64,000 bases of DNA from Amoeboaphelidium occidentale (taxonomy: Eukaryota > Aphelidiomycota > Aphelidea): the NCBI GenBank assembly GCA_023515795.1, contig JALGPX010000015.1, forward strand, positions 1 to 64,000, read 5' to 3'. This document shows, one piece after another, positions 8,252 to 21,583 of the stretch (positions are counted from its first letter, which is position 1; the number at the start of each line of letters is the position of its first letter). The position numbers were made by a program, and so were the translations under genes. The notes below the pieces were generated by a model. The model saw only the letters and a program-made list of their open reading frames with translations. It ran no database searches and was not told the DNA's origin.

Positions 8252-11200
8252 TTATATTCTATAGCTTGGAGTCTTTACCATGTATTCTTCACTTGATTTC
8301 TTTACTTTTCCCAAGTTTTCCCATTCAGTATCATCAAGACCTAATGATTTGGATGGCTTATTGTCAGAAAATAGAAAGTTGCAGATGTATTCAACTGCAA
8401 ATGCCCCACTGAGATCTAGCAAAACAGCTTTAACCAAGAAGTCTGAGAAATATCCGGGCATCTTGACCAGCTCCATGGTTTCGTTTAATTCCGGCATGAA
8501 TTCACCAGCACACAAAACAGCCAACGCATATAGCCCAGTCAAAGAGAAATACAATGGTTTGTTTTCCCGCAAAGATTCTCTGAAAGGTCGTCCCTAAAAT
8601 TTAATTGCTACAGAGTATTCAAATATACCTGGTAGTTAATCATGAATGTCGAAACTTGCATAGAAAGACTAATTAGATACACTGCAGTGTTCAAAATATT
8701 AGGCTCAAACTTGGCGTCTTCCAAATCTACTTTCCAGTCAAGAGGCAGAAACTTTTTAGCCTCAACAACGACAAACCACAATGCAGCAGTGTGAACAAGG
8801 AATTGTCCCAAAATCGATGACATAATGTAAAGATTGAAAATATTGGCTTGTGGTCTTTTTCTTGATAATCTGTCAATAGGTTTACCCCATGAAAGGAACA
8901 TGAAGCAACCTGCGATCAAGAAGCCCTGAATTGTCATTTGAGTATCGCCATGCTTAATTCCATCCAAATACAATGCACTTAAGCTAAAAGCGTTGATCAA
9001 GCAGTTGAGTGCAAGGATCTTGTACATTTGAATTGTTGTAACCAAAGTACATCGACCTTGTCTTAAAATTTGGCATATACTCATCACAGAACTCAGTTTT
9101 GAAGTGAATGGAGCCGCAACAGATGCGTCACCAAACTTAATCATTGGTATATCATCAGCCTGTGCACCCATCTTATCCATCATATCTTCCATAGCTTTCT
9201 GTTGCTTCTTTAGAGCCTTTTGTTGTGGAGTCTCATTTCCGGCAACTGGAGGCTCTATCCCCCAAGATTTATACAATTCCTCTTGTTTCTTTTTCATTTC
9301 TTGCATTCTTCGTTCTCTCATTAGTCGAGATATCTTTTCTAAATCTTCTTTTGTTCCATCTAATAATGCAACTCCGACATGAGCTTGCTTTAATGCGCCA
9401 ACATCATTAGTACCATCTCCTGCCATTAGCGTTGAGTATCCAGCGTTCTTCAAACTGGTCAACGCATACTCTTTTTGAGAAGGAGAGACTCTAGCATACA
9501 CCCAAATTCTTGATAGTAGCACTTTCAAGTACAAGTTAGTTCCTTCAAGCCTCGCCATTGCTTTACCAGTGATTGCCAAATCATGTTTTTTGATTAAAGG
9601 CATAAACTTCTCATTTAAAAAGGACAAGTTGCAATCTTCGTCTGTTATTGGTATTTTTGTAGACTCATCAGTAGTTTCTGCACACAGGATTCCATCATCA
9701 TCGACATCAATGATGAGAGCTTTCCTTCTGATGATTTTGACTTTCTCTGCAACATGACATGCAGTAAGAGCACTGTCTCCGGTAATCATAATGATTCTAT
9801 GCATGGATTCATGGAGCTCTTCCAATGCCATCACTGTGTCATCTTTCAAAGGACAATGGAATACCAAGAATCCAGCGAAATGGAGTTCAGACTCGACCTT
9901 TTCTCTTGGCAAATCTTTCAAAGATGATTGCTTAGCCGATATCCATTTCCATCCAAGCGCTAAAACCCTTGAGCCACTGAGCGCGAGATGCCTGTAAGTG
10001 CTATCATAATAATCAGGAATCGTCTTCAGCATTCCTCTCATAACTTCAGGTGCACCTTTAACGGCTACAAAGTATGTATCTGATTTGGAGGTTGATTTGT
10101 TAGGAAACAACAACTGCAATGACTTATCGCTAATATAGTGATTCAGGAACGCTGGATTCATTTCAACTGTGGTAAGAGCAGACATTCGCTTCAGTGAAGA
10201 CAAGAAGGGATATCTTTTAACAATCTTGACATTTGGAGACTTGTTTGGAGATGCCCTTGGATAAACTACATCATTCTGTCCAACGGTCCAATGCATGTCA
10301 TTCAGAACAGTTTTCTCCATTGGATCTCCAATTAATCCGTCATCTAACAACATTACTGAATGACAAGATGCAACTACTAGAAGAGCATCCAATGGAAACT
10401 CACGCGCAGGATGTAATTTTGTTTTATCATCTCCCACACCTGCAACACCTTCAAGTACCAAGTTTTCTTGGGTAAGTGTTCCTGTCTTGTCAAAGCAGCA
10501 CACATCTACTTTTCCAGCAAATGGAATTCTGAAAGGTTCCAAACAAAATATGGCTAGACGAGATAATGCAACGAGAGACTGATTAACCGCGAGAGATAAT
10601 TCCAATGGAAGCTCTGGCGGAACGACACTTGTTACAATTATGATACAATCTAGCAATAGTTTTGACTTTTTCCTTCCAGCTTCCAAACCAGTAGTCCAGA
10701 CATAGTAAGCTGCTGCCAAAGCAAATACAACCAAAATAAGAATAAAGAACAAAGACTCGGTATTATTCGCAGAGACTCTCTCCGTACTGAAAATCATTGT
10801 TCTAACCAATTTACCTTGCGTAGTACCAAAACCTGTGCGAAGAACATACCCAACACATCCACCATCAGGAGCCTGGGAAATATTCAAATGGTTATTTTCT
10901 GGAGTGAGACTATGTTGAATGACTTTTGTTCCACCAAACAAGATGTGCTGTTTAAAGTCAGATGATTTAATATGGAATGCTTCTTCTGATTTCCTTTCTT
11001 CAATGCATTCCTTTTGCAAAGGAGTCGATTCACCACTCAGCATGGCTTCATTGACAATACAATGACCAGTCAACAAAAGAATGTCGCATGGCAAAGTGAT
11101 CTCATCATTCTTCTGACGAACAACACTAACAAGATCACCAGGCAGAAGCATATCAGACTTCAACTCAACCCATGAACCATCACGGTATGCCATTACATTG

Positions 11201-11997
11201 TACGGTTGTTGAGCCATGGAACGCAACTCTGTTAAATTTCTCAACCTCTGAAACACTACAGTAGACTCAAAAACAAAAAGCATAACCAGCGTAAACAGAG
11301 AGTAATACCAATACTCATCCATGAACCACAATGCAACACAGAATATCTGAAACACAAAGAATGGTGCAACTGCGTGTTCCTGAAATAGTTCTTGAAAAGT
11401 CGGAATAGGTATATCTGGTTTGTTCTCGCCGTACTTCAAGAGTAAATCTTTACATTCTTCAATAGACAATCCTTTAGCTTTCTTGTATTCTCCAACAGTG
11501 TGATTAATTGGATAACTTAACTTTCTGAAAATTTTCCTGTCCAAGTCGTAAAAGTACTTCTTGCGGTGGTACTCAAAGTAAATAAGCGACTCAATTTTAA
11601 TGTCTCCGGCCTCAACCACGACATTGTCCAGTCGCTGCAACGGACAAATTTCCCCTTTTCCGTGATGTTCTGTTGGTTCTATGCGAATGTGCGTTGCTTC
11701 TTGAGCATTACGAGCCAAAGCGCAGGTAAAATTAACACGGATGCCATTTGACCAGTGACAGCTGAGATAAGACAGCGCATGAAGTACAAAAGTTCCACCA
11801 ATTAGAAGGAAGCGATACTCCTCCGAAGCAAAATACTTCTCAAAGTGGAAGACATAAGCGAACAGCAGCGCAGGGTACGCAACAAAGACAAAAGGCCAAA
11901 CGTAAAGATGCCTCCAAAATGGAAGCAGAATGTGAAGGCTTGCCAGTTTTACTGATTTGCTTTCGACTAAATGTTGTTGCTTCAACTTCTGCGACAT
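8252..11997 (-). CDS. SPF1: P5A-type transport ATPase (Spf1/ATP13A1-like)
   Basis: Two exons: 11997-8629 and 8593-8252, joined across a 35-nt intron (8594-8628; donor GTATAT, acceptor TTTTAG), giving 1236 residues (yeast Spf1 has 1215). The product shows the P5A hallmark PPELPLELS in M4 near residue 460, the phosphorylation motif DKTGTLT near 502, a GDGTND hinge near 860 and hydrophobic segments at both ends. The family sits in the ER membrane, extracts mistargeted tail-anchored and signal-anchored helices, and affects ER ion and sterol homeostasis. The spliced C-terminus GRPFRESLRENKPL is the conserved end of the family, which confirms the intron. The last 91 bp are duplicated at 7966-8056. 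Confidence 0.95.
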
Positions 11998-12027
11998 GTT
12001 ACAAAAAAATCAGATTCTATTCGAGCT

Positions 12028-12338
12028 TTACTCAAATTCTTCATCACTTTCATGAGGAATCAAGTCATCAACCAAGACTTGCGGTAATACACGTACCTCA
12101 GAGGCATGACGGAACATTTTTAATTCCAAGTAGCAGGATGACAATAAATTTGACAAGATCTGCTTTTGTGGAACTCACAAGACCTGAATTTTGAACTTCA
12201 GAAGAAGACTCGTCATTGCCAAAAGGAAATGTGAGTACTTGATTACGAGCTTCGTTCCCCGGAAATAGTTTCACTTTGTCCTGCAGTGTAAACAAGAGCT
12301 GAAGAGACAAGGACTAATTGATAGAGAATTCTAGACAT
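12028..12338 (-). other. Possible small spliced gene, model unresolved
   Basis: Minus-strand signals suggest a small gene between the ATPase and PIG-B. An ATG at 12338 opens a hydrophobic start MSRILYQLVLVSSALVYTAG, like a signal anchor, that stops after 31 codons. A second frame covers about 12310-12098. A third ends in VLVDDLIPHESDEEFE with TAA at 12030-12028. The three frames differ, so one or two introns of about 35-60 nt would be needed, and several GT/AG choices exist. No family could be recognised. The ATPase start (11997) lies only 30 bp downstream on the same strand. Confidence 0.3.
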
Positions 12339-12434
12339 GTTTTATATAACTAAACTACATCATCGCTTCCAGCCTTTATGTTCCTTGAAACCGCGATTCC
12401 AACTTTCGCATGGCGCACTTTCAGGTTCTCTTGA

Positions 12435-14125
12435 TCAAACTGCTTCTGGACTTGAAACAGGTCGGTATATTAACACATCACCACTTTTACGATCATCGTC
12501 AATAAATACGCTGTTGTAGATTCGATTAGTTATATGAAACTTGTGCCGCCGTAGAATAGTTTGAATATTACTATCACTATCCAGTAAATCTTCAAACATG
12601 ATTATAGACTGATATGTTTTACGTGATAAACGCTCCTCCAAATATTTTGATGCATTCGAGTAGAACAAAGTAGTTTCATCCATGTAATTAGCTTGCCCCT
12701 TTTCATTAAATAGAGGAGGCTCACATGTTAACATTTCCAACTGAACAATCTTCAAATGAATATGACTCTGATGCGGCACAGAATGACAAGGCATAGCGAA
12801 AAATACATTGTAAGAATCTTCGTGTGTAGAATATAAAGAATCCTGCCGTATTTGTTGCATTACGGATATTACGCCTGGTTGGTGGTAAGCAGCCATAAAT
12901 AAACCAAAGCCAACTTGCGATATTATTACAAGAGCTGTTAAAGAATACAGCATTACTCGTTTTAACCATGTCTTTTGCTTCCATTTAATTACATCAACAC
13001 TTCTAGCAGATAGAATCAACATGAAGGGCAAGAGCTGGTGGATAAATCGAAACTCTTTGTGACTCAAGAAACTTAACAGTAAAAGTGATAGGCCAAACCA
13101 AACATAAAGAGTATTGATCATGATAGTATTTTTGAATGTTCTAGCGATTCTTTGTGACAGCAAGCCATCCAGAAACAATGGAAGATAAGATGTTAAAAGT
13201 ACTGGAATTCCATTCGAAAGATACCAATGAAATGGATTGCTTCCATAGAATATCGCAACGTTATTCAAAATATTCACTTTAAAGAAGTTCCACATGGTAA
13301 ATATCCATTCTCTGTAGAAATAGTAATCTGCAAGAATGCCAAAAGCAAAAACAGGAACTCTAAACAGGTTATTACTGTATAATACGGCTTACCCAATAGA
13401 CATCGCATGTAGAATAAGAAGAAGAGCATTCCTCCAGAATCTATCCGGATCTACCTTTTGAAGACTCCACATGATCCTGAAACCGATAATTATCCAAGAT
13501 ATTGCAGCTGTAGGTCGAAACACAATCGATATTGCAGCAAGAGTGAAACCAATGGAACACGATAAGTAATTGCCATTTAAATAATGCGCCATCTCAATTT
13601 CAGACAGAGGCAAGTAGAAAATACCAGCTACAGTTAACACAACTTCGAAAGAGTTTGAGAATGTCCTTGTGATGGAGTAGAAATTATACCAAGAAAGCAA
13701 AGACAGTATAAGCTACACATAAGTCACTCGTACAAAAGTAATGTTACAGTCCATTTAGCCACTCTCAAACCAAAAAGCTTTTTAGCAAGCATGTAAGAAT
13801 AGTAATCTCCAAACGCAGCAAATACACCTGAGACAATCTTTGGAGCAGCAATAAATAAAGAATAATTTGTATCAAGACCAAAGTACTTGAGCATTTCGTA
13901 CACTAAAGCGAATATCATTGGATGAGTATAACTCCGTATGCCTTGCTTCCATTCCCATGTCAAATAACCATAACCAAACACTTTGTAATGTGCTACTTCC
14001 AGTGACTGCCAATATTCATCAGGGCTGTAAAATGTTCTGACCACCAAAGCATTGAATATCCTGAAAATTATCAGCAGCTGCAGAAGTAGTAAATCTGTTC
14101 GTCTGATCCGAAGCATCCTCGACAC
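12435..14125 (-). CDS. GPI10: GPI mannosyltransferase III (PIG-B/Gpi10)
   Basis: Three exons: 14125-13748, 13712-13393 and 13359-12435. Introns are 35 nt (13713-13747) and 33 nt (13360-13392). The product has 540 residues, against 554 in human PIGB. The enzyme adds the third mannose to the GPI anchor in the ER lumen, from dolichol-phosphate-mannose. It is a multi-pass GT22-family protein. Conserved blocks are SPDEYWQSLEVAH and YLTWEWKQGIRSYTHP with the luminal DE acidic pair, and FYGSNPFHWYLSNG. Splicing restores the SWYNFYSITRTFSNS segment at the spacing seen in PIGB, which fixes both introns. It is transcribed divergently from the SNF2 gene, with 147 bp between start codons. Confidence 0.93.
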
Positions 14126-14272
14126 AGATCAGCTAAACAAAAAGCTTACAGCGATTCCGTAAGTGATTAATACGACCAGGACGTAGTTAAAACTAGAATG
14201 TCTTAACAAGGCTGACCGCATAGACGTGTTTAACATCTTCCTCTCAACTCCCACTTTTTAATCTCTTTAACG

Positions 14273-17200
14273 ATGCAGCAACAGCAGCCACAACCTGCGC
14301 AGTCGCATCAACAGCGCTCATCGTCGGTACACCAACTGTACCAACACTTTAAAGGGAAAGTAAATGAATTTCAACTGAAGAATCCGAGTCAGAATTTGGC
14401 TACGGAACCTTTTGCGTTGCTGTCGGTGTTCACTGGTGATGAGATAAAGGCTGCTTTTGAGGTAATTCTGATGGATTAAATGGAAGGCTGATTGTTCCTA
14501 TAGATTTTACGTGCTGCCAAGGAAGCTACAGGTGGACAGGCTGAAGCTGTGCCAGAATTTCAGAAGCTTAGAAATTTGGTTAGCCGCTATTTTCAAGCTT
14601 ATCAATTACAACAACAGCAGCATCAACAGAAGCCTCCAGTTGCGGCTGTTCCTCCTACGCAGATACTTCCGGAGCAAAGGGATCAAGTTAGAAGTCAAAT
14701 TCATGCTTTTCAGAGAATCGCTGCACAACAACCGCCTGTGGTTCCTGCAGCTGTAGCTTACAAGGCTCAAGCAAAATTGGTACAGTCCGAGCCAACTGTT
14801 GATCCCTATTCTAATTTGGTCACTACTCCGCACTACTCAAAGCAATATGTTGTTGTGCCTTCTGTCATGCCAACAGGTCTGGATCCAGTTTCCTTGGTTG
14901 CAGAGAGGGAAAGAAGGATTAGAAACAAAATTCAATTTCGCATTAAACAGTTGGAAGATGCGCCTGTTTTGACGTCAAGTGTTGAGGCTGAAGATGATGA
15001 GAATGGGCAAAGTGATGCAAAGTTGAAAGCCTTAATTGAATTGAAAGCTTTACGTTTGCTAGAGAAGCAGAAGAAGCTACGCCGTGATGTCATTCAAATG
15101 GGATTGACAGCCAAGAAAGGGTCTACTCTTCAAACTGCTGTATCTCGTTTAGATTACAGAAGAGTCAAGAAACCGTCTGTCAAGGAGATTCGCCACACGG
15201 AAAGACTAGAAAGACAACACAGACAAGAAAGAGAAAAGAAGGAGAAGATGAAGCAGATTGAATGGTTGAACAGCGTTTGTAATCACGGCAAGGATATGTT
15301 GAGTTTGAGAAGAAGTCAGGCGAACAAACAAGTGAAGTTGGGTAAAGCAATTTTGAATTGGCACAGCACTATCGAGAAAGAGGAAGCAAAGAAGGAAGAG
15401 AGATTGTCTAAGGAGCGTATTCGTGCTTTGAAAGCCGATGATGAAGAAGCTTACATGAAATTGATTAACAAGCAGAAGGATACTCGTTTGACACATTTGT
15501 TGAAACAGACAGATCAATACTTGGAGAAACTTGTTTCATTAGTTCAGGCACAAAAAAATGATATTGCTTCAAGAGATGGAAGCTTGCCTGTTCCGGTTGC
15601 TGAATCTTCAGTGGCTGCTACTGGAGATGATGATGAAAAGGTTGATTATTACTTGCTTGCGCATAAAGTCCGAGAAGAAATCAAAGAACAGCCTAATATT
15701 CTTATTGGGGGTAAGCTGAAGGAGTATCAATTGAAGGGTTTGGAATGGCTTGTATCTTTGTATAACAACAAGCTGAATGGTATTTTGGCTGATGAAATGG
15801 GTCTTGGTAAAACTATTCAAACAATTTCATTGATTGCTTACTTGATTGAAAAGAAAAATCAGAATGGTATACTTTTACAAGTTAAATTATTAAGCTTTTA
15901 GGTCCATTCTTGATTATTGTTCCATTGTCCACTATTACCAATTGGGCACTTGAATTTGAAAAATGGACCCCTTCGATTATTAAGGTTGTTTACAAAGGAA
16001 CTCCTAATCAAAGACGTGACATTCAAATGAATGAAATGAGACACAATAACTTTAATGTTCTGTTGACCACATTTGAATACATTATAAAAGATAAGGCTGC
16101 GTTATCGAAAATTAAATGGGTTCATACAATCATTGATGAAGGTCACAGAATGAAGAATGCGAGTTCGAAATTATCCCTGACTTTGACTCAATTTTACTCT
16201 TCAAGATATCGTATCATTCTAACTGGTACACCTTTGCAGAACAATTTGCCTGAATTGTGGGCGTTGTTGAATTTCACCTTGCCAAAAGTATTCAATTCAG
16301 TCAAATCTTTTGATGAATGGTTTAACACGCCTTTTGCTAATACTGGAGAAAAGATTGAATTGAACGAAGAAGAACAGCTTTTGATTATCAAGCGTTTGCA
16401 CAAAGTATTGCGGCCGTTCTTGTTGCGTCGTTTGAAGAAGGATGTCGAGAAAGATTTGCCTGACAAAATTGAACGTGTTTTGAAAACTCCATTATCTGCT
16501 TTGCAACAAAAACTCTACTCTCAAGTCAGAAGAAGTGGTGCTATGCTTGTCAGCAATTCTGATGATTCTAGCAAGAAGGGTGTTGGTGTTAAGAGTATCA
16601 ACAACAAGATTATGCAATTGAGAAAAATCTGCAACCATCCTTATGTGTTTTCTGAAGTAGAGGATGCTATTAATCTTCAAGGAATTACTGATGAAATGAT
16701 TGTCAGAACATCAGGAAAGTTTGAACTTCTTGATAGAATGTTACCGAAACTGAAAGCTACAGGCCATCGTGTTCTTATGTTCTTTCAGATGACCGCTGTT
16801 ATGACCATTATGGAAGATTTCTTGGCATGGAAAGGTTTGAAATATTTAAGACTTGACGGTTCGACAAAGACTGAAGATCGTTCAGGAATGTTGAAGTTGT
16901 TTAATGCACCAGACTCTGAATACTTCTGTTTCATTCTGTCTACTCGTGCTGGTGGTTTGGGTTTGAATTTGCAAACAGCTGATACTGTCATTATTTTCGA
17001 CTCAGATTGGAATCCTCACCAAGATTTACAAGCTCAAGATAGAGCGCATCGTATTGGCCAAACTAAAGAAGTCAGAATTTTCAGACTTATTTCTGCAAAC
17101 TCCATTGAAGAAACTATTCTGGCTAGAGCTCAGTACAAGCTTGATATTGATGGAAAAGTTATCCAAGCCGGAAAATTTGACAACAAATCTAGCAATGAAG

Positions 17201-18216
17201 AAAGAGAAACGATGCTGAGATCCTTGTTCGAGACAAATCCTGAAGATGTGAATGATATTCAAGATCTAGACGATGATGATGAATTGAATGAAATCTTGGC
17301 TAGAAATGAAGAGGAAATGGAAGTGTTCAAAGTTATTGATGCTGAGAAGAAGAAGGAGATGGAAGAATATTGGCGTGCAAGACGTCTTAAAGGTGAGCCT
17401 AGCAGATTGATCACTCTGGATGAGTTGCCTGATGTTTACTTGCACGATGCTGTTCCCGAAGAGAATCCAAACGAAATCCTAACATTCGGAAGGGGCCAGC
17501 GATCTCGCGGCACAGTCCGTTATGATGACGGTCTTACTGAAGATCAATGGGCAAGAGCTGTTGATAATGATGAAGACCCAGATGAAGTTGCCGAGAGAAA
17601 GAGGAAAATTATGGAAAGACGTAAGGAACGCGGTGAGAGCATAGATGGTGGAAGTGACACTGAAAGCTTTGTTAGTGGAGCTACATCATCTGCTGTGAAG
17701 GGAAAGAGGAAACGTGTTGTCGAAGAGTCGGATTCTGAAATTGATCATGATGGTCAGTCTAAAGGAGATGCAATTCCTAAGGTTCGTGTGAAGTTAAACT
17801 TGGGCGGTGACGCTGGAAGTAAGAAGACCAACGGTACTCCTGCAAAGAATAACCCCTTGTCGCGTGTTTTTGACAGAAGCATTGGTGCGATCAGAAACTC
17901 TATTGCTGTTTTAGAGGATGGAACGGAAAGAAGCAGATGCGAATTATTTGAAGAGCTTCCTTCCAGAAAAGACTACCCAGATTATTATAAAGTAATTCAT
18001 GAACCGATTGCCATCAAAACAATTGAATCCAAGATAAACTCTGGAGCTTATTCCTCCATAGCCGCGTTTAAGAAAGATGTTGACAGAATGTTTGCTAATG
18101 CAAAGATTTATAACGCAGAAGAAAGTGTTGTTTACGAAGACGCAACGATTATGCAGAAGGAGTTTGAAGAGGAGCTCAGTAAGGCTGCTGCTGAGTTGAA
18201 TGCACAAACGCAATAA
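14273..18216 (+). CDS. SNF2: SNF2/STH1-type chromatin remodelling ATPase with bromodomain
   Basis: Three exons: 14273-14461, 14504-15866 and 15902-18216. Introns are 42 and 35 nt. The product has 1288 residues. A Gln-rich start is followed by a QLQ-like segment ([10 protein letters not shown], near 55-65) and a basic HSA/BRK-like region from about 300. The helicase core has DEMGLGKT near 492 and the DEGH box near 595. The second lobe has [10 protein letters not shown] and [11 protein letters not shown], followed by an acidic SnAC-like segment. A C-terminal bromodomain (PDYYKVI...NAKIYN) spans about 1173-1280. This is the layout of the catalytic subunit of SWI/SNF or RSC. Shortness and single-copy status in the window do not tell SNF2 from STH1. 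It converges on the coiled-coil gene with 22 bp between stop codons; AATAAA overlaps its stop. Confidence 0.95.
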
Positions 18217-18238
18217 AAAGATTTGAATTTATGTCGAA

Positions 18239-21200
18239 TTAAATATCCCTAAACTTTCTACGAAGTTCTTCGATCTCCAGCTTTTGCTGCTTGATCTTTG
18301 TTTCATACTCGTTTCTAGCTTCTTTGGCTTGCATTGAAATTTCAAGGATATCTGCCATCATCTTTTCATCGGAGAGTGCCAAAGCTTTGTCTTTCTGACG
18401 AACCAAGTTTTCCAATAATCTGATTTTTTCCTCCAGCAGTTGGCAATCGCCATTCTGTGACTTTGGACTGTTAGCTTGCGACTTTGTTTGAAGATCTTTG
18501 AAGGCGGCATCTTTTTGCTCCAACTGCTTGTAAAGATCTTCTAGTTGGCTAAGTGCTTCCTCAAGTTGTTGCTCTTTTTGATCTAGCTCTTGCCTCATTT
18601 TCTGTTCGCTGTTCTGGAAGTCTGATGTCATATTCTCAAGTTTCGTGTTCAAATCTTCCATTTTTGCTTTCAGAGACTCTTGTTCTTGTAACTCCACTTT
18701 CAACAAAGTCATGGCCTTGTTTTTGTCTGAAATGGTTGCTGTGAGCTCCTCAAGCTTGATTTGTAACTGTTCTATCTCTAAAGTAGCAGAATTATCTTGA
18801 TCTGAGGCGGTTTGCTCGGCGGCAGCAAGTGAAGTCTCGAGCTGAATAATTCTTTCTTCGAGTTTCTTCTTTTCTTCGACCAAATCATCTTTGATCCTCT
18901 TCTCCAACTCAAACTCTTTCGATAACCTCTCTGCCCTCTCGCTGAATTTTGATGCTTCATCTCTGGCCTCCATAAGATCTTTCGAAAGCTCTTCGACACG
19001 TGCAGTGAGTTCTTTTCTTAGCGACATCTCATTAGTCAGCTCTTCAGCGCAAGAACTTAGGACATCTTCTCTCTCTTTTAGAGTCATGTTTAACTTCTTT
19101 TCCATTTGGCCCAATTTCTCCGTAAGTTGAGCACATTCAGTTTCCTTGTTTTTCAATTGGACCTTCGTTTCTTCATCTGTAAAGAGTTCAAGCGGAGAGA
19201 AGTACTCATCCTCATGCTCTGCCATTTTCTTGAGCTCATCCATTTCCAGGGATAAAGATGTGCTGAAACCCTTTGATTGAGTATCCAAATCTGAACTATT
19301 AGATGGTGCTTTTTCTAGTGACGGACAAGAAGTCTCACTAGACATTCTGACTTTTGATTCCAACGCTTGTATTTCATTCTGCAATCTTTGCACTTCTTCG
19401 GAGAAATCCTGGTTTAAATCGGCAATGCATGAATCTTTTCCCTCAACTTCGTTCAAAAGTCCATCAATTTTCTTTTGTAATTCATCTACCCGCGAGTTGC
19501 TTTTATCCAGGTTTTCCTGGAGCTCTGCAATTTGGCCTGTCAGCTTATCGTTTGTACCAGAAAGTGCAGAATTTGCAGTCGTTGAGTCTTTGAGCTGTTC
19601 CTTCAATGAGCCGAACTCTTCTTTCAACGTTTCTAGCACGGCCTTTAACTTGATCACTTCTTGTTCAGAGGGAGACCTTGACAATGCAATCTTGACAGTG
19701 TCTAACTGAATTGATAATTCTTCATAATCTGCAGTCTTCATGTGTAAATCAGCAAATGACGTTGTTAATTCTTCATTTTTCGACCTCAACGCGTCGCATT
19801 CCTCAAGAACTTCAGTAAGAGAACTTTCCATAGCTGCTATTGTATCTTGTAGTGCCTTATTTTCTTCTTCCATTTCAGCTACTGCCTCAAGATTCATTGA
19901 TGGATTTGACACTCTGCGTGCTTTCTTTTTGAACGAAGAGTCAATTGATGCAACTTTGTTCATTAAGTCTTCGGTGGATATAGTCGGATCGCTCATAATC
20001 TCTACAAGACTTCTTTTCTTATCAAAGTGAAGTTCATAAACAGAATTTAAACGTTCCTCCATATCTTTCTTCATCATATCAATCTGAGCCGTTTTCAGCT
20101 TCAACTCTGAATTAGCATCTCCGGCTTTTACAAGGGCATTCTTGTAGTCTTCCTCAAGCTTCAAGTTGCGCTGTTTAAGATTTTGGAGTTCTGACTGCAT
20201 ATGCTCTGTTTCTTTCTGTTTATCGGAAAGGTCTTGGATACGCTCTAAAGCCTCGTCATATTTTAAACTCAAGCCTTTCATTTCATCCATGTGATTCTTT
20301 ACCAATTCATTCTGAACCCTCTTGAATTCAGACATCTGAGATAATAGAGACCGATTATCTTGCAATGAAAGATTCAGCTGGCTGTTCAACTTCTCAACTG
20401 ATTTCTTCTGGTTGTCGTATTCCTCTTGTAAAGCTTTCAAATCTTCTTTCAAGAACTCGTTTTCTGTTCGAAGACTTTGCATATCTTTCTTGTATTGGCT
20501 CTCTTTCTGCTGTAAAGCTGTAGAATGTTCTTCATTTAGTTGAGCAATCTTTACCAAAACATCTTCCTTCTCTTTAACCGTCTCCAAATGCGTTTCTTGA
20601 GCTTTGGACAACTGCGAAGAAAGATCGTTCACTTTCTCTTCTTGCGCAGCGCGAGACTTAGCAAGTTCATCTTGGAGTTTCTTAATAGTTTCCTTTTCTA
20701 TCTCGACTTGTTGAACCATATCATCAAGAGCGATTAAAATTTGTTGGTTTTCTGCTTTAATGCTTTCAACATTCATTGCGCGGTACTTCTCGAGCTCTTC
20801 TTTCAGCATCTGGCGGTCTCTTTTAGTTGACTCTAAGTCACTCTGTAGCTTCCTGATCAACTCCTGCTTCTCAGTGTCAGTTTGTTTGTTATCATTCTCT
20901 GCCACACCTCTGAAGTCATCCAATTCCTTCTCCAGCGAAGATAACTTTTCGATCATGTTAGACGGATTAGGAGACTTTTCGGTATTCTCTGTTGAACGTT
21001 CAGCATCTTCAGGAATTCCAGTTAGAATACGCTTTACTTCATTCACCAACACATCTTTTTGCGGTAACTCAGGGTCGTAACTCTTTGCTTCATCCAACTC
21101 CATCTGTACGTGCATTAAGCGAGCTAGAGTCTTATCTAGCTCTGATGCCATGCTTAGTTTCCTTGTGGGAGTAGCTAAAGGGCTTTGTTCTTTCTTTAAG

Positions 21201-21583
21201 CCTGGTGATAGTAGGGCCCTGATCTGTCGCGTTGAATCCTTCTTATCAAGCTTTCTACCAGTAGAGGAGTTATGTGAGGTTTGTCTACGAAGTGCAGATT
21301 TGGAAGCAGTCAGAGGAGGAGAAGATATCACGTTCATAGTATTTGCTTCCATAGTTGAAACAAGTAACGAATCTTCTCCCATATTGATTCTACCGGGCTT
21401 CTTTGTGTTATCTGCACTAACAGTAGGTAAACCAGTAGTCTTTGTCAATGATCCAGAATATTTCCTTCTGTAGCTCCTTAACAATAAGTCACATTCTCGT
21501 AACGCTTACATGGGTGACTTTTTGGGCGATTTCGCGAAACTTCCAAACTTCTTCTCCAATTCCTTCTCAAATGATCTGTCCAT
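18239..21583 (-). CDS. Long coiled-coil protein, 1103 aa
   Basis: Two exons: a short one (21583-21510) beginning MDRSFEKELEKKFGSFAKS, and 21476-18239, joined over a 33-nt intron (21477-21509, GTAAGC...GTTAAG). The long frame has no suitable ATG at its upstream edge, whereas splicing supplies one in frame. The N-terminal 130 residues are basic and Ser/Thr/Pro-rich. From about 150 to the end the protein is almost continuous coiled coil (repeated LEE, LQE, KLEEL heptads). Such architecture is typical of spindle-pole, Golgi-tether or microtubule-associated scaffolds. No conserved end motif was identified, so the role is unknown. An E2F-like site lies in the shared upstream region. Confidence 0.85.

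Noticed and set aside
15867-15901. Stop and frame break in the SNF2 ATPase
   Set aside because: It is a 35-nt intron with proper GT and AG ends; the spliced protein continues in the helicase core.
18239-21476. Myosin or kinesin heavy chain
   Set aside because: The coiled coil is long but no motor domain, P-loop or neck is present.
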